Source of the DNA: Acholoe squamosa | Lineage: Eukaryota; Annelida; Polychaeta; Phyllodocida; Polynoidae | Length of the DNA: 64,000 bases | Reading direction: 5' to 3' | Assembly: GCA_949317995.1 (NCBI GenBank) | Contig: OX439051.1 | Span: 36,707,250-36,771,249, forward strand | Part shown: piece by piece, positions 23,325 through 36,264 of the stretch | How positions within the stretch are numbered: the first letter of the stretch is position 1 | Layout: the number at the start of each line of letters is the position of its first letter | Notes under the pieces: model-generated | What the model saw: only the letters and a program-made list of their open reading frames with translations | Database searches by the model: none | What the model was told of the DNA's origin: nothing | Position numbers and translations under genes: made by a program

Positions 23325-25599
23325 TACCCAGGCCACTCATACATCACATGGCGATACCTTAGAACAGCTTTCAGCACTGATTTCCTCTTAGCTCCATGGC
23401 ATCTGCCCTTTGTAAATGAGATTCTCTCACTGGATTCCCCCATGGAGCTGCCCTTTGGTGCTCACTATTCTGACACCAGGATGCTGCTGCTGATATGATA
23501 GGTTGGAATGTATTGTGGTCTAATAAGAATTGAATGTATATGATGAGAAACAAGCTTAATACACTGAATTCCACATTGGCCTTACCTTTCAAAATAAAGA
23601 ATCCGTTACAAATCAATAACTATAAGGCTACATGGTCTCCCAGGCCTTCACATACTGTAGTGGTGTGTGTGTAGACTAGCTCCAGCCCGAGAAGACCCAG
23701 GGCTGTCTGTTTTGTTTACTACCCCACCATTTGATATAGTGATGTGGGGTGTATCCCGAGTTACAGCAGCATAATGACCAACATAGAGGGTTCTGGTCAA
23801 TCTATTAGCATTGGTATGGACCTCATACACTCAGGCACTATTTTCCATTTAAACTTGTAACCCCTCGATATAGGTAGATAATCGGGTGGGATGGATTTTG
23901 AATGCAAAAAAAAACAACAAATTTGAATCATATCATCTGATCTCTTCATTTTCTAATTCATTTATTGACCAGTGAATGAAATGAAAAAAAGCACAAGGTC
24001 TATTAAACAATTGAAAGGTGGAAATTGTTTAATAGCCCTTAAGCACTAATTTGACCATACCAATCCTTACAGATAACACCTAAACATCAAGGACCTTCAT
24101 TGAGCAATGTAAGAGAGATCTAACCTTGACCCTGTGTCAGAATAAGATCCACCCCACACCATCTAAGACAGGAAGTGGTGTTTGGAGAGTTTCCTGTTCA
24201 TCCTTGGGCAATCTCTGGAGGCTTCCTTTAGTATCACGTTACTTCCATGATGGTGAGTTACTACTTCTTTTTTCTTCTACCAGAGGCCAATGATATTCGA
24301 AACCATCTGCTACAGTATGAATACATGGCACTTGTTCGTGATAGCATCTAAATAACTAGCACATCATGGGACAACACATCATTGGACAACATGTCAAAAT
24401 ATATAAATTTATACATTTAGATTTTTTTAAAAGGAGTAGCTGTTAATCTATAAAACTATCTGAAGGTGATCACCTATATAACGTTTCTTCTAAAATACAA
24501 TTTCCCACTATTTTTACCTTCTATTCCCCTGAAATACCTCCTGCAGGGTGTGCCGTGCAGACTTTGTGAGTCTTGTGGTGAGCAGGAAGTAGCCTTTATT
24601 GGATTTTGTACTGATCACCTTCATTTCCGCTAACAAGAAGTGAATCCTAAAAGCCCCAAGGGCAAGCAATGATTGTGATGAGGAGTAATGGTAATTGTAT
24701 TGCAGATGGGCCCTACAGTCATTCACCAAGTGCAGGATGTTTGAATACCAGAACAGTCAAAGGTGTGATTGGGTCCATGGGATGAAACATGTTGTAGGAT
24801 CAGATGCTAACAGATTGACCAGTATGCTCTTGTATGGTGTGTACGGTACCCTTCATTTTAAGTTTTATTCGTAATTGTTAGACATGTGAGGCAACATTGT
24901 ATGACACAGCACTGGCCAAGAGGGAAGGCACTTTTCACAGAATGTGGCCGGTGTCTGCACTCTCAGCCCCAATTGTAAATTGGCTATAAAGACCACTGTA
25001 CTGGGTATAGTAGAACGCACTGTTGGGTCATTAGATTTGTAAAATAGAAGCAAAATACTGTAAAAGCTACCTGTGGTCTGACAGTGTCAGAGCCATGTCT
25101 GGGGAAACAAGATATCAGCCTGCACGATGTGACCCACCACTATCCTATAGGGAGGTTGGTATTGAAAGAATATGGCTGATTTTTAAGAGTTGACTCTAGG
25201 GGGGCAAGTTGCTAAGCCTGAAGAGCCTGGCAGTCACATGGATACTCTAAGGCTATGCAAAACATTCATGGAATATTCTGAACTGTCTTTCTTTTATTGC
25301 CAAGTATAATCAAGTAAGGATAACTGACATTCAGTGCAAATGAAATCAAGGTGATTATATAAGCTTGCATAATATGGCCATAATTGTCCTATAGGGGGAA
25401 TGGTATTTGAAGAACATGGCTGGTGTGCTGGAACTGTCCTTGGGGGACAAGATGCCTGCTTGCATATTTTGACCCACTACTGCCTCATAGGGAGGTCGGT
25501 GTTAACAGAGTGTGGCTGGATTCTGAAGGCTACCTTTGGAGCAGCGGACTAGATAGCAGCTTGCATTGTGTGAACTACCTCTGCAGTATAGGGAGGCTG

Positions 25600-25815
25600 C
25601 ACTGTAAGAAATAACTATTGAATCTACCAGGGATCCTTGTAAAACTAAACAGTGAACTAGTTACCATGATTGTATTGCAGCAAACCAGCGTAGTTTTTAC
25701 AGGGAATCTCTGTGAAAATAACAACATATCTCTGGCAACTTTGGGGTGTGGATTAAAGTTGGGATGTGGATTTGATCTCTATTTTCACGACATTAGTTTT
25801 CACAATGTGTTATTT
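25600..25815. mobile_element. Older CACTG-type MITE shared by copies A and B
   Basis: It begins CACTGTAAGAA and ends near TTTTCACAATGTG, a decayed inverted repeat. The copy-B counterpart at 41353-41577 keeps a better right end (TTTTTACAGTG). Its presence in both copies means it inserted before the segmental duplication. Confidence 0.5.
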
Positions 25816-26927
25816 TACTCAGACTGCTCTAATAGGCATAAAAGGAGAAGAGAGACCATTGTTCTCCATGGCTTTTATTTTTGTTTTCTGTAGACAGGAT
25901 ATTGTGCCCTGGGCCGTTCTATTGTGTTCTGGTTTAACAAGCTTTTCAATTAGCGTAGAAACACTCTGAAAGTAACAACATCCACACATGTCTGCAGAAG
26001 TAAAGAAGGGATATTCACTTTGTTTTAGTGAAGAAATAACTGTTTTTGGAGATGCCAATTCCTTAGGTAGGTTGTTGCTTTCTGTGTAACAAAGCTTTAG
26101 CTGTAGCCCTCTGGGTAAATCAGGAAAATGCAACTTTGGCTTAAAAATGCATTAGGTAAAGGCATAAAAGCAGGGTTGTGTTCTAAAGCACTTCAAACTG
26201 TACGTTTCTTAACTTGCAGACATCGCTAGTTTTTACTAAAATAAGATAGCTTATGTCTAGTGTGGCTCTGTAGATTAAATGCTGTAGTTAAACTACTGCA
26301 AGGAACTTACAGGTATCACGATGGGTAATATTTATATGGCTTCACTCCCTGGTTCCTGTTTCCAATACCAGGAGGCAGGGTCATGTTCAGCAGTGCCCCC
26401 AGCGTGAAGCCTCCTGTTTGGAAGAATTATTTTTTTTATAACTATGTAAATTGCAAGTAGTTATTCTTTTGGTAACACTTGTAATCCCTCAATTCATCAC
26501 AATCATTGATGGGTATTGATTGATCCATTCATTCTTTAATCCTGTAAGGATTGAATGACATCAATGTACTTTATGCTCCTAAAATGGAAATTTGTACCAT
26601 TGTGATTCTGGCAATAAGCTTATAAGCACATTTTGGTTTATTGTACCAAATCTTTGAAAGGGCAAATGCCCTGTATAAAGTTAGCATGGTGAAGAAATGC
26701 ATTGTGGTGCCCTGAATTGAGTAGGAATTGAGTCATGAATAGATTTCTGTCATTAAACCTTTTTTTTTAATCTTCAGTTCCAAGTACTGCTTCCGTTGAA
26801 GCTGATTCGATCATAGACTAAGTCCAATGCTTAAGTTAAGGTGACTGATCCTTTTTCCATATTGGGAATGAGAAAAGAATCACGTTCTCCATCGCCAACT
26901 GTGACATCATGAAAATGGCCCCAACGC

Positions 26928-26959
26928 CGGTAGGGATTTATTTTTATAAATCCCTACCG
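26928..26959. repeat. Perfect 14-bp-stem hairpin
   Basis: CGGTAGGGATTTAT, a 4-nt T loop, then the exact reverse complement. It is too short for a miRNA precursor and is not followed by a T-run in a terminator context. Probably a residue of a MITE end or a cruciform-prone site. Confidence 0.8.
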
Positions 26960-27484
26960 TATTAGCATGACATAAGGCATAGATACAGATCCATTAGATG
27001 GAGTGGTATGATGTTGGTTCAAACAGCTAGCAAACAGCCCGTCAATCAATAACGCATTAATATAACATGCAGAAAAAGGTTCTATGTATAGTTAGTGTAA
27101 ATGTATTTGTCACTAATTATAAGGTAATCCTAGAGGCAACCCTCAGGTGATTAGACATTGGACCTGCTACAATAGTGTTTATGGACTCTATAAAGATAAC
27201 AGAGATCCCTTCTATTGGTGGTGTGATTTAAAGGTAATTAGACATTAGATAATAACAGTTTCTGGAATCTCAGGAAGACACAGCACAGAATCCTTTTACT
27301 GATCCCCATTAAATGAGAGACACATAAAGATGCCACATGATGCTATGAGTGCTTGCACTTGCGACCGCTCTACCATTCCCTTTGTGACGAAAACAGTATG
27401 GCCTGTTATAATGAGTGATGCCCTATGAGTTATTAATACAATTTGGGGGGAAATGTTGATGTTGAAAGATGAAGAGGGGAAACG

Positions 27485-27489
27485 AGTGA

Positions 27490-27550
<61 letters not shown>

Positions 27551-27557
27551 AGGGAGG
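27485..27557. repeat. (GA)n microsatellite
   Basis: About 35 GA units with GG interruptions at both edges. Confidence 0.95.
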
Positions 27558-30500
27558 CATCATACAGAGTGTAAATTAAATGGTTAAGCCTCCCACAATG
27601 TCCCTGTCCACTATACTCCATTATTCACCTATACATCAACCACCACTGAATACCGGAACTGGATAACTCTAGTGTGTCTCCCCACCTCCAGTATCTTTTT
27701 CACTGTATCACTGTAGCAAAGACCTGTTGCCATCCTCTTTATCAGAATTTATCTAAAACTAGAGGAGAATGGGAGGAATTGGTTCAGCCGTCCATGATTA
27801 TAAGGATTTGACACCACCTAGTTAGTTGATAAGCACACAATGTAGAAAGGTATACCTCTGATGCTATAAAAATAAAAAAAGAAATAAATCAGACATCAGA
27901 CAATGAGTAACCTAAAAGCTACATTCAAAAGGCATGCTGACCCCATATACCCTTCTGTAGGTGTCTATACCAACATTGAAAGGTAGCTATCACATATGAA
28001 TCTAGCCCTGGTAAGCACATTCACCAGGGCTACATGCATGCATCACTGCAATAATGGATTAGCAGTCATTGTAAGCTCAAACAAATTCTGACGGACTTGT
28101 AACAGGTGTTTGTCTCTTCAGGTTTTTTTGATTGTCACTATAAGCTGCAATAGGTCCACAGCAAATATACAATGACAACACTGAGGGAAATTAACCTTCT
28201 CAGGCTGAATGCAATCTTTGGCACAGACATTCATTTAGAAATAAGTATTTATCATATATGGGAGTGTAACCATTTGAAGATGATATATCATTAGAAAGTC
28301 ATGAGCAGTTTGCGGTGGGGGTGGCAATAGGATAAAAGAAATGTAATATGGCATTGTAAGGGTTCATCTAGCATGAGATGTACACACATTTATAGATGCT
28401 ATCACTAATGCAAGAAGTGGACACCATACTGAGACCATGGTGTATAAGACAACACTTCTCCATCACCTAGTATTAAGGCTGGTGGAAGTAGCAGCTGATG
28501 TTGTGTCAGCCTTTGTCCTAAACAGGTGGCAGACAGATGCGTGTATGAGCTATACATGTAGAGAGAGCAGCTCTTTGTTGGGTAGCTTGCAGTCTGGGAC
28601 AATAGGACAAAGATTCTAAGCATAATATGTGAGGGGTTTGAGGAGAGGGAGGAAATCTTTCACAAGAAACACACGACTATTCTTGTGGATGGAAGTAGGA
28701 AAATGCTAACTAAATAGTTCTGTGGTGTGGAGGTTGCGATATGTGCATGTGCGAAAGAGACTGGGGTTTGATTCCCCAATTATTTATAGAAACCTGTTTT
28801 CACTAAACAGTTAATCTAAAAGAGAGGCAGGGACAAGCTTGGGCCTTTCCATAAAGTACAACCCCCATTTAAACAGCCCCTGTGCATGCGGAAAGTCATT
28901 AATGAAGGGGACTGCTTCAAGACGCTATCTAAGGTTTTTAAGGCCTGTTATGGTCCTGGCATGTTCACTGTACTTAGACTACGCTGTAAAAATAAGCATG
29001 AATTTAGTATGGAACCTCTTATGGAAAATCTTGTGGTGATTCCCCCTAACTGAAAATACTGTAATATCTTGAACCATTTATATGCAATGATAACCACTAG
29101 CTTTACCCAAAAGAATGAAGCAAAATGCGGAGAGAGGACAAGATGAGGACATTTTTACTTTACATCAGAACTAGAGGTCCTCAAAACAAGTACTGGGTCA
29201 CAAATCATAGAAAGTGTGCATATGGGGCCTTACATGTCATTCGCCCAGACATGTGCCCAGAAAAAGAATTCTTTTAAGTATGCTTCTTTTACAATAGCAA
29301 GGACACATCTGACATAAATGATAATATGTTTTCTTAAGCTACAGGTCAAAATAGTCTGGACCTGAGATTTTCATGGAGGTATGAAGAGCGTTTCTGTAGG
29401 AAATTAAGCCCTCAACATGGCTTGTAACTCAAATGTCATTTTCCCAGACACAATTTTGCCCAGACAATTTTGGACATTTTGCGTACATTTTACCCCCCTG
29501 GAGCCCAAAATATGCATATGGGACCATCAAAACCGATATGTAACATGAAGATCTCATCCAGCCTGACACTTTGAGCCAAAGAAATAGAGGGGGAAACTAA
29601 AATTTGAAGAGTAGGGGCTGGAATATACCTCCAAATTCGTCATATGCAAACCTTCAATGATTTTCGACCATCAAATGTACCTTTGTTCCTTCTACTCAGG
29701 GTGAACCTTTACAATTATTCACTAATTCAAAATTGGAGAAATTTTATCACCTTTTCTTCTGTCTAGAACAAATCGGATCTCTAACCACTATATATGTAGA
29801 AGCATGATACTTCAAGGTCATCAGGAGCAGAAGTTACCACCTCATGTTGAGCTGCTTTCTCCCAGAAGCTACAGGCAGGCTGCATCACATAAAGCTTATA
29901 AAGCCTCTTATAGGCTTCCTACGGTTTGATTGATTTGCCATAACTACAACTAGGTTTGTCTGCCGTTGCTAATAATGTTATTCTTTTTCCAAGTATCCAC
30001 AATTCATGGGGCATCCTACATGTATGATGCATTATGCACCTGCTCTAGAATCTAGGACCGCAGAGATGCCCGAGTTGCAGATTCACATGATGAGTATTGA
30101 ATGGAGAAACTGCGCACAAGAAGAAATCGACAAATGCTTGCACTTATGTACAGAGTATCCAGAGAGGAAGAGATGTTAGTTCAACCAACCAGACTGCTAC
30201 GCAGCAACGATGAACTGCAATTAAAGACTAGCAGGATATGGAGAGACATCTACCATAAGAGTCCTTTGTACCAGAGATCAGTCCTCCGAAATGATTGTGA
30301 CAAAGACAAACAACACTTTGGGTACTGACCTGCAGTGCATGTTTAACTGCATGAATTGATGAGAAAGGCTTTGGCAATGTGAAAACCTACACATTTTAAA
30401 TTTCACTTATGTTTTCATTTTTGGCAAGACCCTCCTAGTCACTGTGTGGGTGGTAGCATTTACCGGCGTGGTATGTCAATTGATATGATAAAAGCAGTCG

Positions 30501-30609
30501 CACCCTACTCGTGAAATAGAAGCAACATGAATCCCACTAAAGAAGGTGGGCAACATACTATATCCCTGATAGTAAAAAGGTCCTACAGTGGGAGGGGCTC
30601 AGCATATAG

Positions 30610-31990
30610 GAGAAATTCATAGGGAGATAAAAGCTTGGCCAGAATTAGATGAGGGCATCTCACCTTTCTCACTGAGATGTGAACAGGAAATTGAGGGGAC
30701 TTTGTATATCACTCCTGAATGCATCATGCTGAACACAAAGACATGACAATAACTCTAGACTATGGCACGCCTCTCCATTCCACAGAGTGCTATAGAATGT
30801 ACCTGTTGTACATAGTAAGCCTCTATTAGCTTGCTTACATCCCTTAATGAAGTTAATGTAGCACGTCACATGCACTTATCTCTCCTCTAATGTAATTAAG
30901 ACATAATCTCCATTATACCTAGGAAATTTCAAGATAACTGACAAAAACTATTACTGTTGTATGATTAATCAATGTATAACAAAAGTTGCTCCAATAATGC
31001 TAATGATCCTTTGATATCATTATGCTTGTTTTCATATTGCCAGACAACATTCCTATTTAGATACACTGTCATGCAAGGGTCAAGCGAATAAAGTTATTCT
31101 TACTTCAGAAAGGTATCTCAGGAAGGCATTTCTCAAGAGGATACAACTAGACCCCTTTCAATCATAGTGGGATCCCCCATTCCAATGCCTTTACAGCTCT
31201 AGATCTAGGAGTAACTTATGATCGCACTGGTGCGACTGCCCTATCAACCCTATGTAATTACTACATATATAAGTGCTGAGCCTACAGTGTCATCGTACAG
31301 CAATACCTACCATCAGCATCTCAAATTTTGAGGGTTTCAAATCATAGTGGCTCAGTGCAGTCATACCATGTTGAGAAAAACCTTCCAGAGAAGTTAATTC
31401 CCTGTAGACATTTAGCATCCACGCCTTATAATCAATATGCCTGTCACTATGCAGTCTAGATGAAGTCTAACCTCATTATCATAAATCCGTTCTGGTCACT
31501 TCTCAAGGTCATGGGACCCATGTAAGACATTGACTGGTTGTGTATCACACTGCTGTGTTATTTCTGGAGAGGGCGGGGATGGCAAGTCCTGCAGCAAGGT
31601 GAATTGATTTGCTCCTTACAGCTTAGAACCTCATAGCTCATCTTTAAGGTGAGCGTTTATGACCGGAAGTATGGACTTTTCCTCAGAAGTCCTGTGCTAT
31701 AAATGGCACCTATGGTGAATTCAAGCACTAAGCAGGAACGTCTTTCCATAACATGCATGTATTTAGCTGAAAAAATAGTATTCACATTTTCTAAATGTTA
31801 GCCCTTCAAAGCATGGTATTTTTTATATGTTTCTATTCTTAGGCACCAATCTGAAACATATTATTCAGTCTATTGACAATAGGATAATTGCTCATGCTGA
31901 ACCAAAATGATGTTTTTATTGCACCTGGTATCACCACAGTAAGTTGAATATGAATTTATAAAATAAACATTACATCACACCCCATCAGAA
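30610..31990 (+). repeat. Local duplication, copy E1
   Basis: Shares ordered blocks with 33170-34030: 'ggccagaattag', 'gggcatctcacctttctcac', 'aactctagactatggca', 'gcctctcc', 'gagggtttcaaatcatagtg', 'gcagtcata', and the stretch before 'gcataatgatgtttttattgcac'. It is several hundred bases longer than E2 because of indels. Non-coding. Confidence 0.7.
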
Positions 31991-31992
31991 TT

Positions 31993-33169
31993 ATGCATCC
32001 CAAATATAGTAAGACCACTTTAGGATGGCCTGTTTTCATCACCCAGTTCTTTCAATTTAAACCCCAGCTGCACCGTATTAAATCTGCATGGAGTCTGGTC
32101 CAAATGTATTATAGGCTACTGCAGAACTGTACTAAAATTCCAACAGTGGATGCATCATATATTGATCATTCCTATCATTTTGTTTCAACTCAGGGTCACC
32201 TTACATGTCAGGCATGCCTTATTCATGAAATAAATGTTTTGAAAGCAGTTCCTTGTCCACTAAAGCCCGAAGAGCTCAACTTTAATAATTGCATCTTAAC
32301 TAAGCTCTGTGAATGTAACTACTCCATAGGTCCACTATGGTGCATGGTTGTGGTACAGGTGAGGTACTCACCAGGGTTGAGCATGACACGTCAAATAGGA
32401 TTTGATTGAAACCCTGCTGAGAAAGTCAGGTTCCTATGAATATAATTATAACACTGCCTTACTAGGTATTCAAGTTTCTTCAGTTGCAACTATGCACTTG
32501 CAATTTTGCAATGATATGCTGAACTGATAGTGTTTTACGATTCAGTTCTTTTACCTTTAATTAGTATCCTCTTTCATGAAGTCAGTCTCAGTTATCCAGA
32601 ACAATCTGAACTCAAAGATTGATGCAATGCCCTCTAAGTGATGGCTGTCAGAATACCTCAACTATTGCTCCAAACCTTGCAGTAGTGGTACTCTTGAGCA
32701 ATGCTTGCCTTTACCTTATTTAGAGAAAATCTAGTGCAGCCTTTAAAATGATATAGCTTGAGCAGGGTGGGTACCCTGGGCATACTTGATTTCAAATCCT
32801 ATGAGTTGCATTGGAAATATGGAACCCAATTGGTTATTTCTCATTTGGGAGGCTGAAATACTGGAGAAGCTGGCAGTTCAAAAAGAGGGGGAAAGAAGCC
32901 GAATATTAGCTCCATTTCATCAAGACATCAAATTATTTTTGTTACCCATTACATAGATACCTGAAATCATGATGCAAATTAAAGCATGGATTATCATCAT
33001 AATGTACCCTTATACTGCTAAAGAGAATAACAAATAAGCATCGACTTAGATTGTTATGTTGCCCTTAAGACTGTTCCTTTGGATATGTGATGATAAGCAT
33101 TGAAACTGAAGTACAGCCTTGCCTGACTTTGTAACCCTAGAGGTAACAGCCACACCATAGACAGGATGT
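31993..33169. other. Unassigned stretch with one 138-codon ORF
   Basis: The plus-strand ORF at 31993-32409 has no domain, signal or repeat that I recognise. An ORF of this length is expected by chance once or more in a 64-kb AT-rich window. No flanking splice pattern supports it. Confidence 0.3.
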
Positions 33170-34030
33170 TTAGTAAAAGTAGTACAGAGTTAGGCACTGC
33201 AGTAAGGTTAAAAATTTTGGCCAGAATTAGAAAAGGGCATCTCACCTTTCTCACCCAGGGATTAAGGGGACACTGCTTATCGGTCCTGAATGACATGCCA
33301 CCAACTCTAGACTATGGCAAGCCTCTCCGTCCAATCAGCTTATATGGTGTGTATAAAAGGAAGCTAGACCTGGGTAGGTTTCAGCTCATGGAGAAGGAAT
33401 GATGATTGCATTCAAGCACAAAGGCCCCAATGCTACCATCAATATCTCAAATGTTGAGGGTTTCAAATCATAGTGACACTGTGCAGTCATACGATGTTGT
33501 GAAACATCTTCAAGGAAGTCTAACCTCATTATCAGAAATCTGTCCCGGTCTGATGTGACCTATGTGAGACACTGACCGATCTCTTCTCTCACCACCGTGT
33601 TATTTCTCGAGGGGTCAGGGATGGCTAGCCCCGCAACACGGTGTATTCATTTGGTTTTTACAGCCAAGAACCTCATATTTCATATTTAAGACTTTTCCTT
33701 GGGAATCATATACTATGAAGGGCACATAGGCATGGCACATTCCAGCATTAAACCTTAATGTTCTGACATTTATAATGCATTTATTTAGCTGATCTTTATA
33801 TGTTAGCCCCTAAAAGTATGGTGTTTTAAGGATCGTTATTTCGTTCTTCATTTCCTGTTTTCAGTTACCAAACTGAAAGAATTGTAAGAGATTGATTGCA
33901 TTGTATTGAAAATGCAATAATTACGTATGGTGAAGCAAAATGATATTTTTGTTTCACATCATATCACGACGGTAAACTGAATGTGAATGTTGGTGGTCAT
34001 TTATATCAAAAATATCATCACATAGTGATC
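33170..34030 (+). repeat. Local duplication, copy E2
   Basis: A shorter paralogue of 30610-31990 in the same orientation, ending with 'aaaatgatatttttgtttcac' and 'catcacatagtgatcc'. Non-coding. Confidence 0.7.
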
Positions 34031-34064
34031 CTTGATATAACCAGGTCTAAGCTAAAGTATAGAA

Positions 34065-34716
34065 ATGACCCTGGGTGATTTTTGACCTGGAGTCATTTTT
34101 GACCCTGCCCCCCACCATCCCCCCACTTACCCTACTTGAAGAATTTTCACCCCAGAGTCATTTTTGACCCTGGGTCATTTCTGACCCAGAGTCATTTATG
34201 ACCCTCTCCCCCACCCCTCCCCTTCCCCCTCTCTCTGCCTTATCAGTTGACCTAGATAAGGGACCTCCCCCCTATACTGACTTTCAGTTAGGAATGGGCA
34301 GCAGATTAAGTTTCAAATTGTGTTTTCTTAACTGCTATAGTTCATATCCAAAAGTTATTTTAGATTTAACTAGGATACATATTGGTCTTTCTAGTGATGT
34401 ATGATTGATCAATCTCAAATGTGATCTACAAACTTATCATTTGCATTATTGTGAGCCCAGAGAGCTATTTTCCCTCATACCCACTGCAATAATTAAAACA
34501 GAATGCAAAATAAGATGGCTAAAAAGTAGTTTGGTATTCTAGTCTACCATTATCAATCCTCCTCTTTTCATATATGATGATTTTATGATGGATAGATAAA
34601 GAAAAATGGCCCAAAAAGCAAATTAAAATTGCTTTTTCCATAGCAGACAGAGCAGGGTCATTTTTCACCCTGGGTCATTTTTCACCCAGGATCATTTTTG
34701 GGGTTTTACAGAACCT
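34065..34716 (-). mobile_element. MITE-like interspersed repeat, copy 2 (inverted)
   Basis: Reverse complement of the repeat at 14472-15016, about 100 bases longer because of extra 'gaccctgggtcatttttgacc' modules at its 5' (plus-strand) end. Both copies keep the C-rich tract, the 'ccttatcagttgacctagata' segment and the end GTAAAACCCCAAAAATGATC. It lies in the gap before copy B, so the two insertions are independent. Confidence 0.7.
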
Positions 34717-35102
34717 GATAACCTGACACATGAAGGGTTGGAAAAGCACACTGCTAATGCCTATGGAGTAACGACTAGAGCACTGTGACTAGCCTTTAAT
34801 GCCGTTGTTAAATTTTTGATAAAAGGTAAACTGAGAAGCCTATCCCACAGTAGTTATAACTGCCATGCATGTTGCTTGTGTTTAGTTGCGAGCATTGAGA
34901 TAGGACTGCCCGTAAATGTCACATTGTTTATACCTTTCGTGTAGTGCTGGCTCAAAGGGGTTATAATTATGTTTCTTCATACATGTCTGTATATTTCAAA
35001 CCTATAATGTATCAACTGGAGAAGACTGTCACTCAATCATTCCTCAGATTTACAAAAACGATGAGCAGGAGGGTATTTCTTAACAATACTCCTTCATATT
35101 TA
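34717..35102. other. Unassigned stretch
   Basis: No ORF above 69 codons and no repeat seen. Confidence 0.35.
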
Positions 35103-36102
35103 TCTCAAGTTATTTTGTCAGAAATGTGTGAAAAATCACTCATTTGGCATTAGTAATCATTCCATCATTAGTTATGTAACCATTTGCAATGATCTACCTG
35201 GCAGTGTGATACAGGGAAGGGTTATCACACTGGGGGTAAGATAAATAGTTAATGCACATAACGGGGCACATTTTGCTATGATTATTTCAGTGTGATTATT
35301 GTGTAGTAAACAATTGATTTTCCCTGAAATTCATAATTGTTGTGAATATGGGACATACTTCAACATACTTTACCATACTTCCCATATTTCAATATACATG
35401 TCTGATAAATCAAATGAAAGCTCTTGATGCCCTCTACACATAATGTAATCTAGAACTAGCTTTGTAAGGATGGGTCACATATGGCTTCATCATGGCTTCA
35501 TCCTAAGTTTCTTAAACTAGGAGGAAGGTTGAACACTCCACCAACAGGAGTTCATGAGGTTTCTGTGGGAACATTTTTATGTAACAGTGATTTCACCCTT
35601 TTTCACGTTCTTCTGAAGAAAGAAATGTTTACGTTCTTCTGAAGAAAGAAATGTTTTTATGAGTCATTCTTGAAGGGATTTGGTTCTTGATTGTCAGAAG
35701 CAATCAGTAAGAAAATAACAGATTCTAAAGGCTTATTCTTTTCTGTTTCTGAAATAGGCCTTATCTATGCATTTCCAGAGGCTTGGCATTCCTTTTTAAA
35801 AAGTCACACTTCAGGTATTGCCTTCATAAATTCAGCAGATTCAGGCAATACAAATACAATACACACAGAAAACCTAGGCTTGTTGAAAAGTAATCATTGC
35901 TGATTATTTTAGGTCACCATTCCTCATTGATGAAAGAAAGTCATTATTTGGAACACATCATTATTTTTCCCACAAAGGGAACCTACTTTATGCACCCCAC
36001 CCATCTGCAGTCAGCCTATCCGATATGGTGACCAGGAACCGCGGTCAGCCTATTGTATAGGGCTATTAATTCAAAATTGATACTTTTAAGGAATAGAATA
36101 GA

Positions 36103-36196
36103 ATTTTGCCCTGCAGGGCTAATATTAATCTAAAAAAAGATGATTTAAAGGATTATGATAGAAGGTTTGAAATTGATAGCCCTGCGGGGCAAAATA
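36103..36196. repeat. Small inverted-repeat element
   Basis: ATTTTGCCCTGCAGGGCTA at the left is matched by TAGCCCTGCGGGGCAAAAT at the right, complementary with one mismatch, around a 56-nt AT-rich middle. It lies in copy-B-specific sequence. Probably a short MITE. Confidence 0.55.
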
Positions 36197-36209
36197 CTAT
36201 ATATATATA

Positions 36210-36261
<52 letters not shown>
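36197..36261. repeat. (AT)n microsatellite
   Basis: A long TA/AT dinucleotide run with a few interruptions at its left side. Confidence 0.9.

Positions 36262-36264
<3 letters not shown>

Larger units (their letters stand above)
20493..26430 (+). repeat. Segmental duplication copy A
   Basis: Matches 35103-42420 (copy B) in order and orientation. Paired blocks are 20493-20640/35103-35240, 20690-21030/35560-35995, 21160-22420/36310-37620, 23328-23885/37625-38615, 24080-24790/40235-41060 and 25340-26430/41100-42420. Parts also match copy C (8055-10870). Spacing between equivalent points is about 15 kb (C to A) and about 14 kb (A to B), consistent with old tandem duplication. No ORF is clearly conserved among the copies. 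Its value is as an empty-site reference for insertions in copy B, and the reverse. Confidence 0.8.
26431..30609. other. Unassigned stretch between copy A and the local duplication
   Basis: Contains the hairpin and (GA)n listed separately, plus a weak tRNA-like string at 28715-28790 ending in GGGGTTTGATTCCCC (B-box and T-arm like). No ORF above about 75 codons and no coding exon that I can support. Confidence 0.35.

Noticed and set aside
25819-26133. Minus-strand ORF partly shared between copies A and B (41579-41782)
   Set aside because: The shared peptide follows from DNA similarity of the duplication. Substitutions fall in all codon positions by eye, and the frames end differently.
26928-26959. 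Intrinsic terminator or miRNA
   Set aside because: No transcription unit feeds into it, the stem is too short for a miRNA precursor, and rho-independent termination is not expected in this type of genome.
27433-27621. ORF with a long SLSLSL tract
   Set aside because: Translation of the (GA)n microsatellite.
28715-28790. tRNA-Asp-like sequence with a T arm GGGGTTTGATTCCCC
   Set aside because: The 5' half does not form an acceptor or D arm. Noted only as a weak tRNA-like string.
31993-32409. 138-codon plus-strand ORF
   Set aside because: No recognisable domain, within the length expected by chance in this composition, and no splice context.
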